64,000 nucleotides of DNA from Cephalotus follicularis (Eukaryota > Streptophyta > Magnoliopsida > Oxalidales > Cephalotaceae): the NCBI GenBank assembly GCA_001972305.1, contig BDDD01002298.1, positions 62,001 to 126,000 on the forward strand, in the 5' to 3' direction. Below are positions 47,096 through 59,205 of this stretch, one piece after another. The notes under the pieces were generated by a model, which did no database searches, was not told where the DNA came from, and worked only from the letters and a program-made list of their open reading frames with translations. Each line of letters opens with the position of its first letter. Within the stretch, counting starts at the first letter, position 1. A program made the position numbers and the translations under genes.

Positions 47096-47434
47096 TAGAG
47101 CAGATATACCATGAGTTAGAGGAGTTTGAGATAGTTGAGAACTAAATATCCTTCATGTATTTGAGTATATAAATAAAACCTATGATACCGAAGTTAGAAG
47201 CTAGTTTGGATGCGAAAGTTTATTAATGAACTATATAGGGATTCCAATCATCGCTAGTCTTGTTGTGGTGACTATGACTCCAATGGAGGCCTTTGCACAA
47301 GCCTAGGAACCCGGGTCTCATTATTGCATCTAACATATATAGCGATGGTATCACATGATCGGGAGATCAATGATAGAGATACGTCTTAAATAAGACGTAA
47401 TATAGGAAATATATTTGACATCAAAGAGAGTAAT
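47096..47434 (+). pseudogene. Copia RNase H fragment, sense
   Basis: Sense-strand degraded RNase H: ASLDAKVY, TIVVTMTPMEAFAQA for the usual CDNNGAIAQA, and EPGSHYC plus YHMIGRSM for the conserved EPRSH and YHLIRE words. It is the mirror of antisense 29690-29410. Stops are frequent. Confidence 0.6.
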
Positions 47435-48588
47435 GTATACTTGTAGGCTTATTGGACATGGGATTTTATATCGCATTTTGTGCCAAAATTGGGCATGGGA
47501 ATTGCCCAATATATGGATGGCCAAAATGCTCCAAACATGCACAATATGAGTAGCCTACCATATTTGACTATTCAAAGGTGATTTAAATATGCATTTTTGT
47601 AATGCATTTTGACTTTTCCTTTTCTCCCTTGGTTTGGCCGAATTAGAGCAATTCTTTGGCATATGGGGGGCGGCTTGGAGGCCAAGTAAAGGAGACAAAA
47701 TGTTGGGCATTTGTCTTGTCTCAAAAGAGACATGTGTGGAAATTATTATAATATGATTTCTTTACTTCACATATAAGCAAATGCTTTGCACCTCCAACCT
47801 CATTCCAACGTTTTTCACAGAGAGAATAGCAAGTTCTCTCTTTCTCTTTTCTACTCCTTCTTTGCCGTGAGTGTGTGCTCCATTCTTGGTTACACCAAGA
47901 GCTTGGTGCTCTTTGAAGAAAAGAAGAACCAAATAACCTTCTCTTACCCTCCATAGTCATAATAGGTGGAGATAGTTTCATATTGATTCTATCTTTACAT
48001 GTTATGACCTATAGAATAGGTTAAACACTTTAGCTTCCATATAAGTTCATGCTAAGGGCTTGAACATCAACTTTGGTTAAGGAGCAAAGCTTGGATAAAA
48101 GTGCAGAGGGAGCACTTGAAGGAAGGAGTGAAAGCTTTGGGTAATGACATCTAACTTTCCTTCTTTGTATGTTTGTGTTTTGGGGCATGTTTGGTTAGGA
48201 TTTGGCAAGGGTTTTTTCTGCCCTAACCAAGCCCATGTGTTCCTTGATTGGAATCCTAAAAAACCCTTAGAGTTTGGGTGTTTTAGGTTTGGGTTTTATG
48301 GCCATAGAGATAGGGTTTAGATGTGCAAATATTAACCCTAAAATTGGGGAACCTGGAGCTAGAGTTAATGAATCCCTAACATAACCCAAACTCTAATCTT
48401 GCTTGGAATGTGATAATGGTTCAATTGATAGTTACATTAGTGATCTTTGGCATGATTGAAGTAATCTTGGACCTAGGGTTTAAGGAAGTCTCAATGTGTG
48501 GAGACTTTGAGAAACCAAAATTTTAAAAAACAACCTTTAACCCTAATATGCTAAAATTGCATCAATGCCTATAGAGCCTTTCCAACAT
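47435..48588 (+). mobile_element. Copia LTR tail, sense
   Basis: It begins in the middle of the LTR (GTAGGCTTATTGGACATGGG, compare 20320), passes ATAGGTGGAGATAGTTTC near 47962 and ends TTCCAACA at 48588, the same end as LTR B. Confidence 0.75.
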
Positions 48589-49376
48589 CTCGTGCCTAAG
48601 AGGTTATGAGAATGAGATCCTTACTCCCTTCTAAAAAAATGTTCCAAGTCTTTGGTTCACTTTCTTGGGGCAATTGATGAATCGGATAGAGTTGCCGTAT
48701 TATGCTTACTCCCGAGTTTAGTGGAGGATGGATTATCATATTGCCATTTGGGTTTACCCTAAAGCTGATGCGGGTGCATGCTAGAATGCATGACACTGAA
48801 CCAACCCACCATAGGAAAAATTATTTGGATGGTCAATACCTATGTCAATAAGATTCCTATAGAATCGATAGTGTATAGTCAATGATGACTAGTAGGCCAT
48901 ACGTGACCTGCGTTGTGTCCTTAGACCTGAGCGGTTGGCATGCATTGTGTAGTAACCACTTGGCTTTGATTTTTGCCTTCCCCAGCTCTAGCTACGAGTT
49001 GGTAAAAGGGTTGTCTTTGGGCCTTGTGGGAGTTGCATTGAGATGTATGGGCGAGTGCGCAACAAGGGATCGTCACATCTGTATTGAGGGTGACAAGCTC
49101 TATAACATCTCTGACCCTTGAAGACTTAAAGTCTTGATCAGGGATTGGTAGACTGGAAATGGGGTTTCTAGGAAGGTCTTCCAATAGTCGCTGTGCATTC
49201 ATAGATTTATAGTTATCTTGGCTTTACCTAGGGTTGACATTGATCCGACCCCTAGGTCACGGTCAGAGCCAAGAATGACGAGGGACACTTGACACATAAA
49301 TAGATTAATGGATAAAGTACTGGTTATCCGGATAACGAATGATAGACATGGAACTTCGGTCCATGGATCTGGGGGT
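48589..49376 (+). mobile_element. Copia LTR front section, sense
   Basis: It starts at TCTCGTGCCTAAGAGGTTAT (compare 19193) and runs collinear with 19193-19968, ending at GGATCTGGGGGT where the antisense Athila remnant begins. The start of the LTR is missing, so its join to the previous LTR end is a recombination scar. Confidence 0.75.
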
Positions 49377-50304
49377 TGTTAGATGTCCTTGAACTGATTC
49401 AAAATTACCCTAATCTAAAAATTAGCTCAATGTAAAGTAGGGATCGTTCCCATGAAGAGCTGTGAGGATATGCAATAAAAATGAACTTAAGGTGCACTTA
49501 AACAGAAATAACAACCACTAAATGAATTATATCTAAGTGAACAATGCAAATGGAGAAACTTTGAAAGAGAAAGAATTGATTTAAATTAAACTACTTTAAT
49601 AAGAAACTGAACAATTCAAATTAAATATCCAACGCAATATGACAAAATAAATAGAAAACTTGAGATGAGAAAACAGTCCCTTAGATGTGAGAATCTCCCA
49701 TATATATATATATATATATATATATATTCTCAAGTTCATGGCATAAGTTTTGGCTTAATATAACATCACAGAAAATAATGATTTAACCTACGTACACCCT
49801 ATCCTGTCAAACCTTGATACTCTCGAAAGGATGATTGGTTAAAGGATGTCTTTGGTGCAATGACCTAGGAAAATTAAGAATCATAGCATGATGTAAATGA
49901 ATTAGAGCTACAAGCACTAAAACATCAAAACATATTTTATATCATTAAAATTCCTTATCATCAATGTTCCACATACATTAACAAGAAAAGAGTGTCTTAC
50001 ATACATGCCATTAAACCAAAAAACCAGAAATTGAAATATATATAACACATGGGTTCATCTACATCTAGGGATTAAAATACTTAGATGGTCATGACAATGG
50101 AGACTGCAATCTTCTCCTTCAATTCGTTTTTCTCCAGCAGCCGCTCCTTCGTTTTTCTGACCTCCTTGTTCAAAAACTTCACCCGGCTTGACCTGACTTC
50201 TTTCTCTTTTTATACTCCAAATCCCCAAGAAAAACAAAAAAAATCTAACCTATTACAATCTGAATCAAACTATAAAAATTTTCCAATTATGTTGCCTGAT
50301 ACGT

Positions 50305-50745
50305 CATAAGCGTCGACGCTTAAGTCTTGGGCGTCGATGCCTTGGTGTTTTGCATTGACGCTTTGATATGTTGAATGCGCTAGGCGTCGACGTGACTCTT
50401 GCGTTATGGGGTATACTTGAGTGTTAAGCGTCGATGTTTAAAAGCAAGGCATTGGTGTTTAAATTGTGAAGGCAGAGACGCCTTCCTCATTGCACGTCAA
50501 CGTGTAAGCTACTGTTCGAATTGTGCATTTATGGCATTGATGTCTCGATCATGGTGTTGATGCTTTGATCATGGCGTTGACACGTAAATATTGAATTCCC
50601 AGCACGTTGACGCTAAATGGATTGGTGTCGACGAAAATCATTATTCTGCAATTTTATCCCAGCTGAAGTGCAAAGCGTCGACGCTATCCTTGAAACTGTC
50701 AGCCCTTAAGAGTTAGGCGTCGACGCTTAAAGTTAGGCGTTGATG
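50305..50745. repeat. GTCGAC palindrome cluster in LTR 3
   Basis: Exact GTCGAC at 50312, 50386, 50627, 50677 and 50719. AAGCGTCGACGCTTAAG (50309-50325) is a 14-base perfect palindrome with one more matched pair beyond it. Many one-base variants (GTCGATG, GTTGACG, ATTGACG) lie between; most look like CpG decay products. Confidence 0.9.
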
Positions 50746-51959
50746 CCCAGCTCTGTTTTCTGCAGAATTTTGTCAATTCTTCAATCTTTGATCTCCTTAC
50801 TCTCAATTTGTGTCAATATGACTCATGTTTCTGCATTTTTATCTTTTTGTCCTCTTACCTGAAAGTCAATCAAACAGCACAAAAGTAATATGTTCAAAGC
50901 ATAAAAAATACAATAATTAACTCATTAAAAAGAATACATTTGTATGCTCATCAAATACTCTCATAGTTGAACTTTGCTTGTCCTCAAGCAAACAAAATGG
51001 AAAGCTAACACAAGAAAACAAACACAAAAACAGAAACAGGTAAAAAATAAAAATAAAAACCTAACTCACTTTTGTATGAATGATGATTGCATTTAGCGGA
51101 TGCAACAAGTCTTTAAACCCCTAGGTGTCCCTAGTGGACGAGTTTTGTCTCGTTAGTGTTTTCCAGCGAATAAACACACAAAATTCAGTTCATCAAAACT
51201 TTGACAATAGGCAAAATGTATCTCTACTTAAAAATTCATAGAACACCCCCATACTTGAATTTTATTATCTCGTTCCAAGTTTTAGAACCAAAACACATCT
51301 CAATTAAGGAGCTTTACCAATATTTCTGTTATTACACAATATATACTCATCAAGATATGCATTCTTAGTAACATAAAATCCTAGTTTGGAGTCGTACAAA
51401 GAACTTTAGCACTTACATATTTTCTTTTCTTTTGCTTTTTTTTTTCTCTTTTCATGGAACTTACTCCTCCACTCTTTTCCATCTAAGTTGTCATGGATGG
51501 AGCAAACACAAGACACCCAAAGTACTAAGTAGCTTAAGAATTTGTAATTCGCACATGAGATCAACAAAAATTTTACCAACTTAAATTCGTGCAATGTCTT
51601 GATCTCTTAAGCTTTCTATAGGATCCATGTAGCGAAATACTTAAACGTTGCATTTTCCTCAATGCAACGAAACATAACTATAAAAGTAACAATAAATGAG
51701 AAAAAATAGATGAAACAATGCAAATAAATAAAAGAACAATGGGGTAGGGTTTATCGGATATGATCAAGGAGGCTCATGGCCGCTTGTACTGGTGCAGCTG
51801 AAAACTCTAACAACTATTGATATGTATGTAATTTATCTACAAAAACAATGGAAAACAAAAAAAAAATTAAGAAAACGAGGTACATAAATAAAACACTGGG
51901 TTGCCTCCCACTAAGCGCTAGGCTTTAATGTCTTTAGCTAGACGCAGCTAGTGTGGGTA

Positions 51960-52170
51960 TCGTAGAGTAGTGTCGACAGGATCAATCAAGTCAACAGACT
52001 CAATGATCTGTCCATCAGTAATTCCATCCACATAAGGTTTCAGACATTACACATTGACTTTAAATGTGGATCCATTGGTCGGGTTATTGATAGTCACAAC
52101 ACCATGAGGGAATACTTCGGTAACTACGAATGGGCCGTCCCAACGAGATTTCCACCAGTAAAAACCATCA
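51960..52170 (-). pseudogene. Gypsy integrase C-terminus, Athila remnant 3
   Basis: Minus strand: KSRWDGPFVVTEVFPHGVVT, INNPTNGSTFKVNV, a TAA, then CLKPYVDG for the usual RLKPY. This is the end of integrase, comparable to [16 protein letters not shown] of element 1 but differing in detail, so remnant 3 is a separate subfamily. A partial duplication of the upstream word CCACCA(A/G)TAAAA lies at 52151 and 52236. Confidence 0.75.
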
Positions 52171-52434
52171 AAATTAAATTCCAAGTCATAACGGGAGAAA
52201 ACGATTTTTACAAAATAAGAATTATCCCACCGTGATCTCCACCAATAAAACCATCAAAAGAATCAAAATTATTGTGGCCAACCAACCAGTCAAACATTCG
52301 AGCATTGATAATGCACACCCTCCATCCTATTCGATCTTTAGTAAATAAAAAGTTCTTTTCAAGGGTGGTGTGAGGGTGAGACGGTGTGCTAAGCTTGTGA
52401 GTGAAATGGGATAGATCATCCCATTGACTATTCG

Positions 52435-54213
52435 TGTAACGACCAAAATTTTGTTGAATTGTTAGATTTTTGTTATGAAAGAATTCTTTTTTTTGAATCC
52501 GTTTTATATCTTGTTTTGCATATTTTATGTGCTAAGATCGACTGCCTAGCTTAAAGCATCGACAGTTTAACTTAAGCGTTGACGAGTACCTCAAACCGTC
52601 GACTGGAATCCTGGATGCCAACGCAAGTACTCTTAAAGCGTCAATGGTTCAATTCAAAGCGTCAGCGCTTTGTCACTACAGAAATGTCCAAATTCAGAGT
52701 TCGTCTTCTTTCGGCAAGCTTAAATCTTATTTTTATTTAATTAAGGACATGTTTCATGTTAGGCAGTGATGAATCTAGATATTTAGCAAGATTATAATGA
52801 TGAGAATGACATGTGCCACAAGGCTAGAGAAGAGAGAGAAATGCTAATATCATCACATGGGAAACTAGAATGCTAGTTGGCATGATTTTGATGGAAAGGC
52901 TTGATGACTCATCCAAGGAGACTTGCACCACAAGCTTCAATCATCCTATATATATATATGACCTTAGAATAAGTGAGTTTTGTTGAATTCATTCAGGAAA
53001 AGAGAAGGAGATCAATCTTAAGGTAAGGAAAACTTGTTCCTTCATTCTAAAGTGTTAAACAACTTCCCCTGAATTTTTCTGCTATTATACAGCAACTTGT
53101 TTTAATCATCTCTTCCTAATTTTGTTAATGAAAGTTCAAATGGTTTATTGATATAGAAACTTGAAGATGTCCTCTATAACTTTTATGTTTTATGTATTTC
53201 TAAAATCTGTTGACATCGGGACGAAATAGTTTGTTGAAAGGTACTGATCATTTTCTGCTTACATGCAATACCAGAAACTTTAAAAATTTACTGCAACTTT
53301 GTTTCTCAACCAAAAATTATGACCTTTATCATTATGAAATCTTTGAGATGTTAGCTATAACTTTCATGCTTTATGTTTTCTCTATAAATGAATGTTTCTA
53401 TATGAAATATAAGTTTTAAAAATGTTGTACAGTAATGTTTTATGAATATTTTGAGCTGATCACTCAAAGTATTGAGAAATGATTTATGATCTACGAAAAG
53501 TTAACAAACTAAGATGAACAACCCTTGGATTGCGATCCAAAGAGGGATGATGAAGAGCGTAGAGTGCTCGTGTACGTGCATGTGATGTAACGATAGTAAT
53601 CGGGGAGTGCACAATGCCCCAGTGAAGCATGGTTCAGTTGGGTTCTTTGAGTTTATATAACCCCTCAGTTATTTGTAAAGTTTCTGATTCATGAGATGTG
53701 ATCCAAAAAATAAAGAAATGAAAATAACGAAAATAAAATGTATTTGATGAAGTATTTATTATGTAAACCCTTACTGGGCTATTTGAGCTCATTCCTTTCA
53801 ATATTTTGCTTTATAAAAAAAATTTCCAGGAAATGGTTGAACGTGGAATTTTGAGCTTTAGAAGGAGTTCATAAAAGAAGTTTTGGAAGCAATTATGTTA
53901 TGTATAAATTTTTTTTATGATGTAATAAGTCAATAATTCCGCAATATAATGTAATATGACCAGGTATGTATTAATGTAAAGGCATTAGAAATGATTATTA
54001 TCGTATATGGTGTTTTCAAATGAGAGTATGATGTTTTGAAGTTTAGTGTTCAATGTTGTAAAACATATTTGAGGTTATGAGAAATTAATGAAAGATGTTA
54101 GCAATAAGCAAGATTGTTAAATGATTAAATGATTAAAGGTAACCCCCTAATAACGCACTGAATCCTCGAAGTTCACTTTGAGCATTTAGTGAACTTGGAT
54201 CGGGGGCGTTACA
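52435..54213 (+). mobile_element. Tekay element 2 5' LTR
   Basis: It runs from TGTAACGACCAA to GGGGGCGTTACA. U3 carries a GTCGAC-type cluster at 52540-52680. TATATATATATGACC near 52952 is TATA-like. The conserved GAGTGCACAATGCCCC block is at 53605. There is no matching 3' LTR in full; a 210-base piece of the same LTR recurs at 61560-61769. Confidence 0.88.
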
Positions 54214-54217
54214 AGAT

Positions 54218-54229
54218 TGGTATCAGAGA
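54218..54229 (+). other. Primer binding site, initiator-Met type (Tekay 2)
   Basis: TGGTATCAGAGA lies four bases after the LTR, as in Tekay 1. Confidence 0.88.
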
Positions 54230-54470
54230 TTTGAATATTGCTATATTTCTAGGATATAAACTGTGTGGAAATATTTGATGATCTGATTTCTTTAGATGTC
54301 ATCAAAGAGTGAGTCAGATCCTTCGGGGACTAGTACAGGATTTTCTTGCTGTGGATCATTCGAGCCCTCGGGATGGAAATTACAGGATTTAATAACTAGG
54401 AATCAGGAACTTCGTGAAGAGAAAGAAATTTTAAGAGGGATCGTAGCGAAGAACCGAGAAGAAATTTTCT

Positions 54471-55225
54471 TGTTTTTAATGAGTTATTTGTTATATTTTT
54501 ATGCTTGGAATAGACTACTTTGGTTGTGTTATGTTGATTTTCAGGTACAAGTGCAAGATGACCAAAGTGCAAGAATACTACCCAAAAGTGTGCAAATTGG
54601 AGCTTGAAAGTGTAAAGATTGAAGAATTGACAAATTCGGCAGAAAACAGAGTAAACACGTCGATGTCTATCATACACCTCGATGTCTTTTCTGGGTTTAC
54701 AACAAACAAGTAGACGACTTTTGTTAGAAGTCGACGTCTTTTCTGGAAAATGCAACTTACCATCAAGATCTAAGATCAAAGCGTCGACGTGTTTCAACAA
54801 AGGGATCGACGTCTTTGTGCAAAATAGACCTGTAACTTTTGGAGCAAAAGACATCGACTTCTTTCACCATAAGCATCGACGTCTTTCATGCGCATCTAAG
54901 CAAAAAGAGACTTTTAAAAGAAGACATCGACGTCTTTCAAAAAAAGTCGACGCATTCCTCTGCAGCAGAAATAGAAAGATTAGATTTTTGCCAGATTTTG
55001 TAACTAGGATTGATTTATTTATGTTTTTGATCAGTTTTGTAGTATATAAACAATATATGGCCGGCCAAATCAGGTATGTGTAGAGTAGGTAGAGGCTGTA
55101 GAACCCTAATTTTTCTTTATCAATTTAGTTTTATTTTCACAATGTTGAGTAGCTAAACCTTTCAAGGTTTTAGGGAAGAACAAAGCCTAGATTGTTATTG
55201 TTTCAATTCCATCAATAAAAATAGT
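54471..55225 (+). mobile_element. Athila element 2 LTR head
   Basis: It begins TGTTTTTAATGAGTTATTTG and shares TTTTATGCTTGGAATAGACT with element 1 (15667). It ends near AGGGAAGAACAAAGCC and ATCAATAAAAAT (compare 16740), then breaks directly into gag at about 55226. Confidence 0.85.
54655..54960. repeat. GTCGAC cluster with AAGAC..GTCTT flanks
   Basis: Cores such as AGTCGACGTCTTTT (54730), AAGCGTCGACGTGTTT (54779), GACATCGACTTCTTT (54849), GCATCGACGTCTTTC (54874) and AGACATCGACGTCTTTC (54923) recur about every 25-50 bases. Consensus is a palindrome of the form AAGACGTCGACGTCTT with CpG-type changes. Confidence 0.85.
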
Positions 55226-57521
55226 CTGCCCCACAGCAGACATTTCCAAGGTTCTCCCACAATTCAAACACTATTCGACCATCCTTCCCACAATAAAATC
55301 AATTTTCAAATCAACAAACATCTGGATTGCCAAACCAATGGGAGGATCCATCTAGGATTTCGGTGTTAGAAAAGAGCATGGAACTTTTGATGAGCACAAT
55401 GATGACTAGTCAGCATAACATGGAAAAACAAATTTCACAACTAGCATCCGCTCTTCACGAGGGAGAAAAAGGAAAAATGCCCTCACAACCTGACCCGAAT
55501 CTTAGGACTGCCTTAAACCATTCCTCTCAAATCCAACAACCTTAAATCCGCAAAAATCATCTTCCTCCTCGGGTCCATCAAAACAAGTTTTTGCCCTAAG
55601 AAGTGGAAATGAATACCATCCAGCGGATCAAACGGAAAACCTGAGCGAGAGGATGGAGGAATCCTTGGCGCAAGAAAAGCCGCAAGAATTATTGATTGAC
55701 TCATCAGAGCAATCAATACAATTGAATGCGCTCGATGAATTGAGGAAGGAAGCAGAGGACGAAAAGAAGAAACAACCGGTCGAGGAGCCAAAGCGTTCAT
55801 TTGACCCACCAGCTCCCTTTCCAAAAAGATTGCAAAGCAAGAAAGCCCCAGCAATGGAAAAGATCATTGAAACATTTAAGCAAGTCCAAATCAATATCCC
55901 ATTGCTTGAAGCCATTGAACAGGTGCCCTCTTATGTAAAAGTCCTTAAAGACTTATGCACAAAAAAGAGGATCCTTCAGACCCCGGAAAAGGCTTTCTTG
56001 GCAGCCAACATTAGTGCATTGTTTTCACAACCCACGATGCGAAAGTATAAAGATCCTGGCTGCCCAACAATCTCTTATGCTATTGGAAACACGAAAATTG
56101 AGCATGCCTTGCTCGATTTAGAAGCAAGTGTGAACTTGTTGCCATCATCGGTTTATGAGAAGCTTGGATTAGGAGAGTTAAGACCGACCACGATGACATT
56201 GCAATTAGCGGATAGGTCTGTGAAGGTGCCGCGAGGGAAAATCGAGGATGTGTTGATAAATGTTGGAGAGTTTTTCTTTCCTGTCGACTTCGTCGTCTTA
56301 GACACTCAGCCTGTTGCAAACTTAAATGATCAAATTCCAGTTATCCTTGGTAGACCTTTCCTCGCTACAAGCAATGCGTTAATCAATTGTCGAAATGGTC
56401 TGATGAGATTAAGCTTCGGAAATACGTCCGTGGATTTTAATGTTTTTAGATTGGGTAAGAATTCCGTTGATTTTGATGAATTGAATGCAATCCATGCATT
56501 TCCCGATTATATTGAGACACACTTCGACATTGATTTTGATGGAAATTTTATTGGTTGCATGCGGGATTTAGAGGATGTCGATGGAGGTGATTTCGTTGAT
56601 GCGTTTAGTATGCAACCATTAGAGCCAGTGGGATCCTTGTCCACATCCTTGCCTAAACAATCAATTGAGGAGCCTCCGAAACTTGAACTCAAAGAATTGC
56701 CCTCTACATTGAAATACTCATTTTTAGGTGACAACCAAACTCTTCCTGTTATCATTTCATCTGATCTTACTCCCAGTCAAGAAGAGGAGGTTATTGACCT
56801 ACTCAAAGAAAACAAAGAGGCAATTGGTTGGACGATGGCTGACATCAAAGGAATTAGCCCTTCCATTTTCGAGCATCGCATAAATCTCATAGTAGGATCC
56901 AAACCTTCTAGAGAACCTCAGCGAAGAGAAAATCCCTTGATGAAAGAAGCCATCCAAAAAGAAATCTTGAAGGGGCTGGACAATGGGATCATTTACCCCA
57001 TTTCGGATAGTCAATGGGTGAGTCCAGTCCATGTTGTCCCAAAGAAATCCAGAGTAACTGTAGTGCAATCCTCCACTGATGATCTACTTCCTACAAAAAT
57101 CAAAACCGGATGGAGGGTGTGCATTGATTACCGAAAGTTGAATACAGCAACCTGGAAGGATCATTTTCCTCTTTCGTTTATCGATCAAATGCTAGATTGG
57201 TTAGATGGTCACGAGTATTATTATTTTCTAGATGGGTACTCTGGATACAATCAAATCCCCATCGCTCCACAAGATCAAGAGAAAACCACGTTCACATGCC
57301 CTTTCGGAACATTTGCTTACCGACGCATGCCGTTTGGCCTTTGCAATGCTCCCGCCACCATCCAAAGGTGCATGATGAGTATATTCTCTAACATGGTGGA
57401 AGACTTTCTTGAAGTATTTATGGATGACTTTTCTGTACATGGTTCCTCCTTTTCTCAATGCCTTCATCACCTAAAGTTAGTACTCGAAATAAGTCGAGAG
57501 AAGAATTTAGTGCTTAATTGA
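55226..57521 (+). pseudogene. Athila element 2 gag linker, protease and reverse transcriptase
   Basis: The gag linker (55226-55545) ends at a stop after HSSQIQQP. The main frame is open for 622 codons from 55653 to 57521, the longest in the window. Protease residues about 150-245: the active site is DLEAS, with Glu (GAA, 56121-56123) in place of the Gly of DLGAS, while the catalytic Asp (56115-56117) is kept; then LPSSVYEKLGLGELRP and ILGRPFLAT. RT follows: REPQRRENPLMKEAI, GWRVCIDYRKLN, IAPQDQEKTTFTCPFGTFAY, RRMPFGLCNAPA and the catalytic FMDDF (Asp codons 57423-57428). It stops at TGA 57519-57521. It is the better preserved copy compared with 10228-12300. Confidence 0.92.
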
Positions 57522-58535
57522 GAAAAGTGCAATTTCATGGTAAAGAAGGGGATCGTTCATGGACATGTAGTGTCAAAATAAGGAATTCAAGTAGATAAAG
57601 TGAAAATTGAAGTCATCAAGCATTTGCCTCCACCTCGTAATGTGAAAGATATCCGAGCATTCCTCGGACATGCTGGTTTTTATCGAAGGTTCATCAAGGA
57701 TTTTAGCAAGGTAGCACGGCCCATGACTTCGCTCCTTGCGAAGGATCAAGATTTTGTTTTATCTGATGAGTGCCTTGTAGCATTTAACCGCTTAAAGAAG
57801 GAGCTCACTTCCGCTCCTATGATTCAGGCACCCATTTGGACTGAGCCTTTTGAGATCATGTGCGATGCTTCTGATAGTGCCATTGGAGCTGTTTTCGGCC
57901 AAAGAATGAATAAACTCCCTCACCTCATTTATTATGCAAGTAGGACCCTCTCCGACGCGCAATTGAATTACACGACCACTGAGAAGGAATTCTTAGCTGT
58001 GGTCTTTACCCTCGAGAAGTTTCGATCGTATCTTTTAGGATCACATGTCATCGTGTATACTGATCATGCTGCGATTCGGCATCTCATGAGTAAAAAGGAT
58101 GCAAAAGCGTGTCTTATCCGATGGGTTCTACTCCTTCAAGAGTTTGACGTTGAAATTCGAGACAAGAAAGGAACGAAAAATTTGGTAGCTGACCATCTAT
58201 CCCGACTTTCCAATGCACCCGAGGTCCATGGTCTGATTAATGAAAGTTTTCCTGATGAGAAAATTATGTGCGTTGAGAGCGAACCATGGTATACGGACAT
58301 AGTTAATTATCTTGTTACGGGAAGTGTACCCTCGGATTGGTCAGCTCAAGTTAGGCATAGGTTTTTGTCGCAAACGAAACATTTTTATTGGGATGATCCT
58401 TATCTTTTTAAAGCATGTGCAGATTTGATTTTGTGACGATGTGTTCCTGATCATGAGCATCGCTCGATTCTATATTTTTGTCATGATCAAGCATGTGGTG
58501 GACATTTCGGCCCAACCAAGACAGCGGCTAAGGTT
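57522..58535 (+). pseudogene. Athila element 2 RNase H
   Basis: It is in the same frame as RT after TGA and TAA codons (57519 and about 57578). It reads [75 protein letters not shown] and [18 protein letters not shown], so the RNase H acidic residues are present, unlike the N at that Asp in element 1. The frame is open for 278 codons (57600-58436), with a TGA at 58434-58436 and a one-base loss near 58535 against element 1. Confidence 0.9.
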
Positions 58536-59205
58536 TTAAATGTGGTTTTTATTGGCCGACTATTTTTAAAGATGCATTTCAGTACTGTAAGGCTTGTGCT
58601 TCGTGTCAAGCTTTAGGCCGTGTGACGAAACAAAATATGATGCCTTTAACACCGATTTTGACGGTCGAGATCTTTGAAGTGTGGGGTATTGATTTTATGG
58701 GTCCGTTTCCAAATTCATTTGGAAATTTATACATCCTTCTTGCTGTTGATTATGTTTCGAAGTGGATTGAGGCGATTCCTTGTCGAACCAATGACAACTT
58801 CGTTGTTGTTAAATTTCTCAAGGGACATATTTTCTCTCGTTTTGGCACCCCACGTGTCATTATCAGTGATAGAGGCACGCATTTTTGCAATCGTTCATTT
58901 GAAGCACTGATGAAAAGATATGGGATCACTCACAAGCTCATCAAACCATATCATCCCCAAACGAGTGGGCAAGTTGAGGTGTCTAATCGCCAAATCAAGC
59001 AAATTCTCGAAAAAACAGTCAACCCCAATAGAAAAGATTGGTCCACGTGACTTGTGGATGCTTTATGGGCTTATTGAACTGCTTTCAAAACTAACCTTGG
59101 TCAATCTCCCTACCGTCTTGTGTATGGTAAAGCTTGTCATCTTCCTGTGGAATTGGAACATAGAGCATTTTGGGCTATTAAGCAATTTAATTTTGATCGT
59201 TCCAA
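58536..59205 (+). pseudogene. Athila element 2 integrase core, truncated
   Basis: After the frameshift, the zinc-end remnant reads CKACASCQA and the core reads [29 protein letters not shown] and [16 protein letters not shown], so all three DDE residues are kept. TGA codons follow at 59048-59050 and near 59075. The frame then reads [20 protein letters not shown] and ends at FNFDRS, where it fuses in frame to the LTR tail. The C-terminal SH3-like part (FEVGDKV and RSRWDGP in element 1) is missing. Confidence 0.9.

Larger units (their letters stand above)
49377..52434 (-). mobile_element. Athila-type remnant 3, antisense
   Basis: A complete-looking LTR (50953-49377) begins TGATGAGCATAC on the minus strand and ends CATCTAACA. 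Next to it, the 3' untranslated region matches that of element 1: CTTGAGGACAAGCAAAG (50992-50976) and AACTTGGAACGAGATAATAA (51284-51265). Further out lies the wording GGGAGGCAACCCAG (51912-51899) and an integrase end at 52160-51960. The rest of the element is cut off by the Tekay 2 LTR at 52435. A (TA)n run lies at 49699-49728. Confidence 0.78.

Noticed and set aside
54396-54854. 152-codon minus ORF across the Tekay 2 / Athila 2 junction
   Set aside because: It crosses an insertion boundary, so it cannot be an ancestral gene.
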